Shown here piece after piece: positions 1 through 12,200 of a stretch of 64,000 nt of DNA. Position 1 is the first letter of the stretch, and each line of letters starts with the position of its first letter. This stretch comes from Acanthopleura granulata (Eukaryota > Mollusca > Polyplacophora > Chitonida > Chitonidae): NCBI GenBank assembly GCA_016165875.1, contig JABBOT010000006.1:2691438-2755437 (forward strand), read 5' to 3'. The notes below the pieces were generated by a model. That model was not told the origin of the DNA. It ran no database searches and saw only the letters and a program-made list of their open reading frames with translations. The position numbers and the translations under genes are program-made.

Positions 1-113
1 GTGGGTTCTCCCAGGGCTTTGCGTGGTTTCCTCCTACCATAACACTTGCTGCCCTTGCATAAGTGAAATATTCTTGAGTATGGCATAAAACACCAGTTGG
101 ATAAATAAATAAG
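1..113 (+). mobile_element. SINE family A, 3' fragment
   Basis: This is the body and tail of a tRNA-headed SINE seen about twenty times in the window. The diagnostic block is TAAGTGAAATATTCTTGAGT followed by a GGCATAAAACACC motif and an AAAT-type tail. The head is cut off by the window edge. Confidence 0.8.
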
Positions 114-142
114 TGAACCTTGTTTGATTTTCCTCTTTGCAG

Positions 143-241
143 AATGTGTATTATGTGATTAAAGCCTCTCTCAGTATCCTTCATAACATCGCCCGTAACC
201 CTGACGTCAAACATTACTTCAAGGAGCACAAAACATCAGAA
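143..241 (+). CDS. ARM-TIR-SAM gene, exon 1 in window (ARM repeat)
   Basis: The acceptor is CTTTGCAG at 135-142 and the donor is GTGAGT at 242. The exon has 33 complete codons, phase 0 at both ends. It reads YVIKASLSILHNIARNPDVK, a typical armadillo helix pattern of alternating hydrophobics with an asparagine in the third helix. It is the first exon of the gene inside the window. Confidence 0.8.
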
Positions 242-3200
242 GTGAGTATATCATACCTCTATTTGTGCACGCTCATCATCGTCTGATCGAATGTTGAATT
301 TCTCAGTACTACCTATAACATTACCCATAATCCTGAAATCAAACACTACACCTTATGGAGCACAAGACATCCTGTTCAACCTCTTTTGAGTTGACGAATG
401 TTGAACAGAGTTGCAGTTTGTTTAAATTAAAGTGTACATAGATTGGCAGTGTGCTGTTTTGTCTGTAGAGTAAGTTGTGCTGTTTGGCTCATTGTTGGGA
501 TTGGTGTGATTGTATGATCCGAATGTGTTAATAGAATTTATATTATACATGTATCATCTTGATCTTCCTATCAAATGCTTGTTTTCTTTCAATTACTTGT
601 ACTTTTCAATTTTTTTACCCTTAAAATTAAAATAATGTGTGGTGGTCAGAAGTAAATTTTAATGATGCTTGGTATTGATTGACATTACTTTGTCTGGCCA
701 GTAGATTAAAATTGAGAGGCATAATTTCTTTTGCATTTTTGTCTTTTTTTCTGCCAAGGCATCTCTAGTAATGTGAAGATTTTCATGTGGGATAAGACCG
801 TGAAATTATTTGATTTTTCAGCATCCAAATGTGCCACAAATTAATTTAGCTTAAAACATAGTCTCCATTTACTTTCTGAAAGTTTGTGCATGCGCTTGAA
901 CCAAATTTCTTTGATAATGCTGGAAAGCATGTACACCTTAAAATAAGTAGGGGAAAGCTGGTCGCAATCTAGTGATTAAAGGTGCTTACCTTTCAATATG
1001 TGACACAGAAGGGTTCGAAACTGACCTTGGACAGGAAATTTTTAGATTTCCTTGCTCTCAGTGCAGTTTCTGGGGCAGTGGTGACTAAATAATAAGCGGT
1101 CGATGACTTGACTTCCATATCAGTTTAAGTCACCTGTGGGAAAATTCATCAGTAATTTGCCAAAGGTCAGTGGTTTATGCCAAGCATTCTGGTTTCCTCC
1201 ACCCGTACTACTGACTGCATGCCAATAACAACGCAGTTGGAAAATTATGGAGAAAATGGCATTAAAACAACTGCTGAATAAGGAATCATTTGGAATGGAT
1301 GGGAACCCAGCTTCTGTTGATGTCTCGACCCCACAGATGTGTTTTTAAGTCACAGAGTCTTGGTATCATATGATTTCAGAACGGTCGTCCCGTAAAGTAC
1401 GGAAAATATAGTTTCCACATTTACGAGGTCTGTTGGTGCAGGTACCTATGTCTAACGCTTCCAGTCACAGATTGGCCAATCGCCTTCCAACACTGGACCT
1501 GGAATCATTTGTCTGACAGAAAACACAACCAATGTCCACACAAAAGTGAGCGTCCAGGGGTTGCTGCCTGCAAAGCTTACAGAGTACAATCTGATCAACA
1601 GGCAATGAGGCACAGACTCGCGAGTCGCAGCAGAGATACAGTCTCTGATTCTCTTGTTTTGGCGTTCTCTGACAGAAATTACAACCATTTGCACATAAGT
1701 AAGGTTGCTGTTAGCAAGATGCACATAGGCTGATTAATCTGCCAGCAGGAAGAGTCATGACTATCTGACTGGTTACAATACCTGATTTTCTTTTTAATGT
1801 GTTTCAAATCATTCTCTGACAGAATGCTTCAAACTCAGTTTGAACAAATGAGAAAAATTCAATATTTTTTCATCGCCAGTCTATCAAAAACTTAATTTAT
1901 TTCATGAAAACTAAATACAAAATTTGTTTTAAAATTCAATTTTCGTATAAAAGTGGCAAGGAAAAACCCTGCTGAGTACAATAATGTATTCATTGTTGAG
2001 CACCCAGAGTGCATCTGCAAACCCTACACAGATAATTTGTGACATTACGCCTTCTGTAGCGTTGTTAACTCCTTCTCTTTTCACAAACAATGAGACTGTG
2101 ACTGCCATGATATAGAGACGGAGAAAGTCATAATTAACACACTTCATGCCAGATGGTTCCATTTTCTGAAGGCTAAATGTAAGCTTTGTGGACAGTGTAC
2201 CCCAGTGCGTGATCTAAAAACCAAATGCATTGTATAAATCCCTTCCCTTGCCTTCAACACATTCTCAGTGAATATTGTGCAAATTATCTGGGTGTAGTGC
2301 CTACATGCTCCAGTTAAAACAGAAAACAAAACTACTGAAGAAATGGATATTGATGTAAATACAATTCTGTTGAAAACGCTGTACTTTGATTAATTCGTCT
2401 TCATTGTTTCTCCTCTTTCTGATAACTCTTACCACTCTCTTCCACTTTTCCTTCGCATCTCTCCTTTCTGTTTTTCTCTTATTTTCGTTTTCTCTTTATT
2501 CTGTGGTGGTATATTTCTATCACTTTTCTCGCTTTCATACAGCTTAGAGAATTCTCTTCATTATCCTTCTATAAATGGAATTTACTTTACTTCATTCAGC
2601 TCTAAATTTTATTCTTTCTTATTGTAATTTTTTGTTTTTTTTTGTTTTTTGGTTTTGTTTTGTTTTTTTGTTTTTTTTGTTCTTTTTTTTCAAATAATTT
2701 TTTTTTGAAGGACACTATCGCCCCCCAAAATATTTTGTTGCCTTGTGTTTTTACGCAGAACGGTGTCTGTTTTCTATCAGAAAATGTTTCTTTCCAGTGT
2801 TGTACACGCGACGGACGAACACACACACACACACACTGCTTATCAGAGTACTTCACACACTTTTCCATCGTTGGAGTACACTTCTGTTTGTACTCTCCGT
2901 GAAACACATATTGTTCACATATCTTCATGTGATCTACACTTCATCATTCACAGAATACACTTTACTTGTACTTGTTTGAAACACATATTTTTTTATTATT
3001 AATGAAAGGATGTTGTATTTTCTCTTTCATATCTTGATGTTACATTGTTCATGTCTGGATCCTTATGGCTAACTGAAATATTTAGTCTGATATACATATA
3101 GATGTATTTGTATTTTATTCTCTCTTTAGTCACATTTCAATTTTTTATTTTTTTCACTTTTATTTGTCTTTTTTCATATTAAGGCCCCCGTGAAGAGTAG

Positions 3201-6200
3201 TTAGCATATGACAATATATGTAAATGTATAGGAAAACTGAATAAGCGAGGCAGTATTGAAAACAGTGGGACTGTTGGTGAGCTTGGGCAATAATTGAACA
3301 GGCCATTAAAGTCTAAGTAATAACTGAAGAGGAAGTTAGAACCTGAGCAATAATTTAATGGGTAATTAAAGTCTGGACAATAAGTGAATGGGCCAGTAAA
3401 GTTGGGGCAATAAGTGGACAGGCAGTTAAAGTCTGGGCAATAAGTAAACAGGCAATTGCAGTCTCAGCAATAAGTGAATGAGCAATTAAAGGCTGGGCAA
3501 TAAGTGAACGGGCCATAAAAGGCTGGGCAGTAAGTGAATGGGTCATTAAAGGCTGGGCAATAAGTGAACGGGACATTCAAGTCTGGGCAATAAGTAAATG
3601 GGCAATTAAAGTCTGGGCAATAAATGAACAGGCAATTAAAGTGTGATGGTAATAGAAGAGAAGGTAATTTAGTATGTGGGCAGTGAGGAGAGTTAGGTTA
3701 TCAGTACCCTTCATGTATTTCTTCGACCTTGTTCCTGGCATATCTCAAAGATATTTCTCTGTCTTATCTGAAAATTATACTTTTATGAAAGTGAAAGCCT
3801 TGATGTCATAACCCATGGTTAGATTGACATGGATGAAGGCAATAGAATATAGCTTTGCTTGTGCAGGTTCAGGGCCTCTTCATGTGTTTACTTGTGCATT
3901 TGTTACTCAGCACAGGGTAGTTCATTTAGAGACATAGATATATTTGTACTTACAAGGCATATTGCACTGGAGTTTAATGTACAGTCTGTATGCAGTAGTG
4001 ATATTTTCACCGTAATTTACTTGAGGAGAACATTGAAAGCCTTTAGTGTCCGTAGCTTTTGGTTTGGGATTCTTAAAACCTTACCACAAAACCTTATAAC
4101 TTGTTGACCAGATATATTTAGCCAACATGCATGTCCATATATATGAATGTATATTTGTTTTTCTTTCTCTTTTTGTTTTGTTTTTACTTATATGAAAAGC
4201 ATGTCACCAGCATGTCAGTACCCTCCTTCTTGTTTATTTGAGATATGTAAGTTTTTTTTTTAATTCCTTACTCTTGTACTGTATCCATTTTCTATATTTT
4301 ATCCCCCATCTATTCTTACAATTTTGTTTTAAATGTATATCATTTTTATGAAAATAACAGATTTCTTCTCATTTTAATGACAGCTTTTTGCACTGTGCTA
4401 AAATCATTAATTATCTCTCTCCCTCACTTTATTTGGAAAAGTAGAGATATGGATGTTGTATTCATTAGACAGACTTACCATGTAAGAAAAGAGAAACCCT
4501 GTATTCTTCTTACAGTAACATTTATATTATGTGAAAGAGCGGACCAAATGTTCCAAATATTAGAAGAAATAGGGTAATAGGTTTGGGTGTGGTTCAGTGG
4601 ACTGTCCACGATTGATGATGAATGATATAGTTTACTCTAAAAAAAACTCTTTTCTTCATGTGTATTAATCACCTTTAAACTAAGAATTTTTCACAGCATG
4701 GACACAATCATTGCCAATTGGCTAAAATTAACAATTTCAAGGGAGATCTAAAGGATGCAATCTGTTGTCAGCCGAAAGCATTGCAGCTGGCCAAAAGTCT
4801 GTGATATTACATGTACAATATGCTCCTTGCTTCCATGAGATTAAACACAGCCGCATTGGCATGGGTTTGGCCTGGTTTGCCTGTCTGTCACACAATTCAA
4901 CATGTGACTGTTCTGCTGTCCATTAATACATTAATAGTCAGGGAATTTGACAACGCCCTGCAAAAAAGAAGAAAAAAAGGCCCAAGACCTGGTTGTGAAC
5001 AGTAAACTTCATTGTTCTAGAGTGTAAGGGAACTTTTGGCAAAAACATGTGATCCTTTCAGCCAGAATAGAACTTAATAAAGTTTCGCATTCAAGCACAG
5101 TGACATCTGTACCTATAGCCTACATTTTACTAGGCTCCAGGTCTTTATCATCTGTCATTCTGTTATATCCGTACTGCCTGTATATATTTCCTGTGCTCTA
5201 ATAGAATCAGTTTTGAACTGTTCACTTGGAACACCCCAGGATTGTGTTTGCGTTAAGACAAGCTGGAGGGGGAATGCTGTGGGTTTGGTGACCTCTTGTC
5301 ATCTGAAACATTTCTATGTACATGTATGTATGTCCAGTCAATTTATGTCCTCTTTTTAGTTAAATTTGTCCCTGTGTTTAAATTACTTAGTTGCCCACAG
5401 ATGTCTGGTTGCAGTCAGCCACAACAACACTATTGCGTCAACATCAGGTTGAGACAGTGTGTTTAAATTAGTTAATTGCCCACAGATGTCTGGTTGCAAT
5501 CAGCCACACCAACACTATTGCGTCAACATCAAGTTAATACAGTGTGCTTAAAGTAGTTTCACAGATCTTTGTTGTTGTTGTTGTTGTTGTTTCACAAATA
5601 TATTGTTGTTGTGGTTGTTGTTATTGCATTTCAGGTCATAAAACCGTTCATTGAAAACTCAGACGAAATGCTGAAAGCTCTCGCCATGCTGACTCTGGCC
5701 TACGTCGTAGATGAAGACGAAAACAGCTCGCTCATAGATGAAACTGGTGAGAAGGTTTTGTTTGTGTATATTGGATCACTGTTTACGTTCACTGAAACTT
5801 TCTCACAAGCGGCTGAAAAAATATCAGATTGAAATTTGATTTTTCTACAATGTTTTGTGATCCTTGGCCCAAATTTTACAGCTTTCAGGAAATGGAATCT
5901 TCGTATCATCACTGATAAAGTCATCATCATTTTGTGAAGTAATTCTAATTACCATAAAACAGGCTATACCTATGAGATATATAACGAATGCAAGATTTTT
6001 TTTATTACATGTGTGATAAAATGTACAGGTTAGTTTTGATTGGCTACTCAAGCTATCATTGAAAAGTTTATATTCAATGAACTGTTCAGGCACAGTCGTG
6101 GAGGGAGAATAGACCTCCATGTGCAGTGCACATCTGTATGCTGGTCTGCTTCCATCATGGTTTGTACTGTGTGTACAATAGAAGCGTATACCTGCATCAG

Positions 6201-9200
6201 TTGATACGTCACTAAGCAAGAACGTGCTTCAGTTGATATGCTCACTAAGCAAGAACGTGCTTCAGTTGATACGCTCACTAAGCAAGAACGTGGGCAATAG
6301 AAGCGTATACCTGCATCAGTTGATACGTCACTAAGCAAGAACATGCTTCAGTTGATACGTCACTAAGCAAGAGCGTGTACAATAGAAGCGTATACCTGCA
6401 TCAGTTGATACGTCATTAAGCAAGAACGTGTACAATAGAAGCGTATACCTGCATCAGTTGATACGTCATTAAGCAAGAACGTGGGCAATAGAAGCGTATA
6501 CCTGCATCAGTTGATACGTCACTAAGCAAGAACGTGCTTCAGTTGATACGTCACTAAGCAAGAGCGTGTACAATAGAAGCGTATACCTGCATCAGTTGAT
6601 ACGTCACTAAGCAAGAGCGTGTACAATAGAAGCATATACCTGCATCAGTTGATACGTCATTAAGCAAGAACGTGGGCAATAGAAGCGTATACCTGCATCA
6701 GTTGATACGTCACTAGGCAAGAACGTGCTTCAGTTGATACGTCACTAAGCAAGAACATGTACAGTAGAAGCGTTTACCTGCATCAGTTGATACGTCACTA
6801 AGCAAGAACGTGTGCAATAGAAGCGTATACCTGCATCAGTTGATACGTCACTAAGCAAGAACGTGCGTTACTGCAATGTTCCTGATCCCCAAAATTATAA
6901 ACATTAAACATTAAACAAAGCCTTGCGAATTAAGATGATCCAATGCTTGTCAGGCATCTTCATGTACTTCAAAAAGTTACGCAGGAAAAAAATTTAAATG
7001 TCACTTGTGCCATGTATACACATATAAAAAGATCAGAAAAATTGTTCCTCCAGTTCATTGCTCTGCAAACTAGTTGATTGAAAACAATTTATCTTTTCAA
7101 ATGTTGAATGTTGAATGTTTCCTTAGCGAGGGTATCTCTTGTATGAATAACTTAATCACCTTAATTATCAGAGTATGTACGTATTTATTAATTTTTTTCA
7201 GGTGCAGTAAGATGTAAAGTACGCAGTATTTTCAAGGAGCACCTTAAAATTTATACCAGTTAATTATTTGCTGAAATAATTATTAACTAATTAATTAATT
7301 GCTTATCCAGGTGTAATAAAGTGTGTGTGTGAGTGGCTGCATAAAGCGCTGTCCAATCCCAAGCGGAGGTACCGAGGCTTCACCCCCCAGGAGCTGACCC
7401 AGGGGCTGGACAAGCTGGCTGTCAATGACAGCAATAAAATCAAGGTGAGCATATGCGTGACTGATGAAGGATATATATACACTCCAACTCAAGAAGTAAG
7501 GCAGGGGTGGCGTTTGGGGGCAACACAAAGTGTAGAGACGAGGGTCATCGTTGAATGATCATATCGTGGAGTGACCAAATTTCATCCATGACCAATTTCC
7601 TTACTTTTCCTCAGTCAAAGAGCTTTATTGATTTTAAAAAGTTATTTTTAGTTTTGTTAGGAAAATTAGAATACCCTAATGGCAAAATGTGAATTTTATG
7701 CTCAGTAATAATACTTTATGATGCTTATTTGCCTCTAAAGAAGCACTTTTTTGGAGGAAATTTTAAGTCATTTTCTGTATGTTGCGGAACTAACATTCTG
7801 ACTGTCTCATTGTGCTACCTTAACGGCATGAAAATGACAGCACATTACATTTATTGTCATAACTAGATGTATTAAAAGCAGATAGTCTTGAAAAATTTTA
7901 CACATGTTGAAATGTGTAACCTTTGCCAAGGCTGTTACTGCTACCAGAGAAATTTATGCCTATTTCGGGATAGGTGTCTGACGTTATGACCAAAGAGTGA
8001 CATCTTTTTCTGATGTGATGTCATCATTTTAATGCGGCACGACAGGGTCAATCTGCCTGTTTTGACATGAGGTAGCTTGTGGAATATATATAGAAAACTA
8101 ATGGGGTACAAGCAGATTTTCCTCTCCTAACAGGTGTCGCTGCAGTTAATTAGGACTTCTGCGTCATAAGTCTTTTGTTACGCGACGTCAAACATGTTGT
8201 GAGAAACGGTTGCATTTATGATGTGTGTGGTCTATTTACTGTGAAGTCGCACTGTTGACGCTACAGTAGAATCTTCAGCCCCCCTAAAATGACGTCACAT
8301 GTCCTACTTCTGCCGGTATCCCATTGAACAGGATTAGTTTAATCTAGTCATGATTTATATGTATGGTCTTTTGAGGGTGTCTAGATGTCAAATATTGCAG
8401 TTTATCTTAACGTGAATGCCGCCATATTAAATAAACTTTTGTTTTGTCACACATACCTGACTTTCTCTCGGTAGATTGTGGAGGAAGGGGCCCTTCAGTC
8501 TTTCCTGATCATGTTAATGTAGTGATGATTTATATGTATGGTCTTTTGAGGGTGACAAGATATCAAATATTGTGGTTTATCTTAACGTGAATGCTGCCAT
8601 ATTAAATAAACTTTTGTTTTGTCACACATTCCTGACTTTCTCTCGGTAGATTGTGGAGGAAGGGGCCCTTCAGTCTTTCCTGATCATGTTAATGTAGTGA
8701 TGATTTATATGTATGGTCTTTTGAGGGTGACAAGATATCAAATATTGTGGTTTATCTTAACGTGAATGCTGCCATATTAAATAAACTTTTGTTTTGTCAC
8801 ACATTCCTGACTTTCTCTCGGTAGATTGTGGAGGAAGGGGCCCTTCATTCTTTCCTGGTCATGTTAATGTAGTGATGATTTATATGTATGGTCTTTTGAG
8901 GGTGACAAGATATCAAATATTGTGGTTTATCTTAACGTGAATGCCGCCATATTAAATAAACTTTTGTTTTGTCACACATTCCTGACTTTCTCTCGGTAGA
9001 TTGTGGAGGAAGGGGCCCTTCAGTCTTTCCTGATCATGTTAATGTAGTGATGATTTATATGTATGGTCTTTTGAGGGTGACAAGATATCAAATATTGTGG
9101 TTTATCTTAACGTGAATGCTGCCATATTAAATAAACTTTTGTTTTGTCACACATACCTGACTTTCTCTCGGTAGATTGTGGAGGAAGGGGCCCTTCAGTC

Positions 9201-12200
9201 TTTCCTGATCATGTTAATGTAGTGATGATTTATATGTATGGTCTTTTGAGGGTGACAAGATATCAAATATTGTGGTTTATCTTAACGTGAATGCTGCCAT
9301 ATTAAATAAACTTTTGTTTTGTCACACATACCTGACTTTCTCTCGGTAGATTGTGGAGGAAGGGGCCCTTCAGTCTTTCCTGATCATGTTAATGTAGTGA
9401 TGATTTATATGTATGGTCTTTTGAGGGTGTCTAGATGTCAAATATTGCGGTTTATCTTAACGTGAATGCTGCCATATTAAATAAACTTTTGTTTTGTCAC
9501 ACGTTCCTGACTTTCTCTCGGTAGATTGTGGAGGAAGGGGCCCTTCAGTCTTTCCTGATCATGTTAATGTAGTGATGATTTATATGTATGGTCTTTTGAG
9601 GGTGACTAGATATCAAATATTGCGGTTTATCTTAACGTGAATGCTGCCATATTAAATAAACTTTTGTTTTGTCACACATTCCTGACTTTCTCTCGATAGA
9701 TTGTGGAGGAAGGGGCCCTTCAGTCTTTCCTGATCATGTTAATGTAGTGATGATTTATATGTATGGTCTTTTGAGGGTGACTAGATATCAAATATTGTGG
9801 TTTATCTTAACGTGAATGCTGCCATATTAAATAAACTTTTGTTTTGTCACACATTCCTGACTTTCTCTCGGTAGATTGTGGAGGAAGGGGCCCTTCAGTC
9901 TTTCCTGATCATGTTAATGTAGTGATGATTTATATGTATGGTCTTTTGAGGGTGACAAGATATCAAATATTGTGGTTTATCTTAACGTGAATGCTGCCAT
10001 ATTAAATAAACTTTTGTTTTGTCACACATTCCTGACTTTCTCTCGGTAGATTGTGGAGGAAGGGGCCCTTCAGTCTTTCCTGATCATGTTAATGTAGTGA
10101 TGATTTATATGTATGGTCTTTTGAGGGTGACTAGATATCAAATATTGTGGTTTATCTTAACGTGAATGCTGCCATATTAAATAAACTTTTGTTTTGTCAC
10201 ACATTCCTGACTTTCTCTCGGTAGATTGTGGAGGAAGGGGCCCTTCAGTCTTTCCTGATCATGTTACAACATGATGACCTTCGGGAGGAGTCGATGGCTG
10301 CCCGAGCCATCTGGACGCTTTCCTTCGACAAAAACGTCCGAATGAAAATCCTGGAGATGACAGAGCTCATTGACATGTTGGAGAAGCTGACGCAGAGTCC
10401 CGATGAAAACCTGTCAAAAAGTTGTATTGGTGCTTTATGGGTAATCCGAGAAGAGGCGGATAATCCCAACAGTGCGTATATAAAAGTACAGAATGCATGA
10501 TTAAAAACAAAAAAGAAAAAAATTTGTTTCTTGAACAATTTTTTCAATAAATCTTTCGTGTCACCAGGCACTTGAGAAATATTGGATTATTGAAACCAAA
10601 AGGCTTGTTGCAAACGATATTTGGAACTGCGACCAAAGTCCACCATTGGTGATCAGATTGCCTTGACGTGACGTGCGCTAGGCTCGACCTGACGTGCGCT
10701 AGTCTCGACCTGAAGCGCTAGCCTCGACCTGATGTGCGCTAGTCTCGACCTGACGTGCGCTAGCCTCGACCTGACGCGCTAGCCTCGACCTGACGTGCGC
10801 TAGGCTCGACCTGACGTGCGCTAGTCTCGACCTGACGCGCTAGCCTCGACCTGACGCGCTAGCCTCGACCTGACGTGCGCTAGCCTCGACCTGACGTGCG
10901 CTAGTCTCGACCTGACGTGCACTAGTCTCGACCTGACGCGCTAGCCTCGACCTGACGCGCTAGTCTCGACCTGACGTGCACTAGTCTCGACCTGACGCGC
11001 TAGCCTCGACCTGACGTGCGCTAGCCTCGACCTGACGTGCGCTAGTCTCGACCTGACGCGCTAGCCTCGACCTGACGTGCACTAGTCTCGACCTGACTTG
11101 CGCTAGCCTCGACCTGACTTGCGCTAGCCTCGACCTGACGCGCTAGCCTCGACCTGACTTGCGCTAGCCTCGACCTGACGTGCGCTAGCCTCGACCTGAC
11201 GTGCGCTAGCCTGACGTGCGCTAGCCTCGACCTGACTTGCGCTAGTCTCGACCTGACTTGCGCTAGTCTCGACCTGACGTGAGCTAGCCTGACGTGCGCT
11301 AGCCTCGACCTGACTTGCGCTAGTCTCGACCTGACGTGCGCTAGCCTGACGTGCGCTAGCCTCGACCTGACTTGCGCTAGCCTCGACCTGACGCGCTAGC
11401 CTCGACGTGACACGCTAGCCTCGACCTGACGTGCGCTAGCCTCGACCTGACGTGCGCTAGCCTCAAAAGTGAATTATTCTTGATTACAGCATCAAACCCC
11501 AATCAATCAAATCAAAATTAACTCCTTGGCTATGGAATGCATGTATTTAACTCTCTGCCATCAGGGATTCTTTGGCTGTAAAGGATCTTTAAAATACAAG
11601 TTCACCAGTCGTCACCGACTTAAATGTAGCCTTGACCAAGTTGAAGGCAGTGAACAGTTTTAACTACATGTAAATGCTTGGCAGAGAGTGGCTTGCCAGA
11701 TAGACATGGTGGTGAGCATAGACCTTGATCTGATGTCAGCAGCGAATCGTAGCCTAACAGTTAATCAACCAACCAATTAATTCATCAGTCAGAGGGCCTT
11801 GAAGGTGACGTCGTCGTCATTGTATTCCACAGGACCTCGCTCTGCCGGACCCTCCAAAAGTCACGTGTTCATCAGCTATAGCTGGAGTGACCGAGTCCAT
11901 GTGATGGAGATTGCTGATCGGTTAAAGGTCAGTCAGTGAAAAAAACGTCAGAAGACATAAGCCTCGATGAGTTCTGACAATGTCAGAAACCTGTATTGGG
12001 TCTTCATGGGTGATCCAAGAAGTTGGTTATTATCTGAAAAGTCAATAAAGGGTAAAGCATATGAACCCAAAGAGAAACGTTTAGAATTTATAATGAAGCT
12101 TGAAGAATGTCTTTCATTTTACACTAAATGTACAAGTGAAGCTTTTTCTGTGATTCAGGAAAACTCGAAAGAGTCATGAAATTTGGATATTTGGTATTTG

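Noticed and set aside
3281..3640. CRISPR-like regular array
   Set aside because: The whole 30-bp unit repeats with no unique spacers, and the window is animal DNA.
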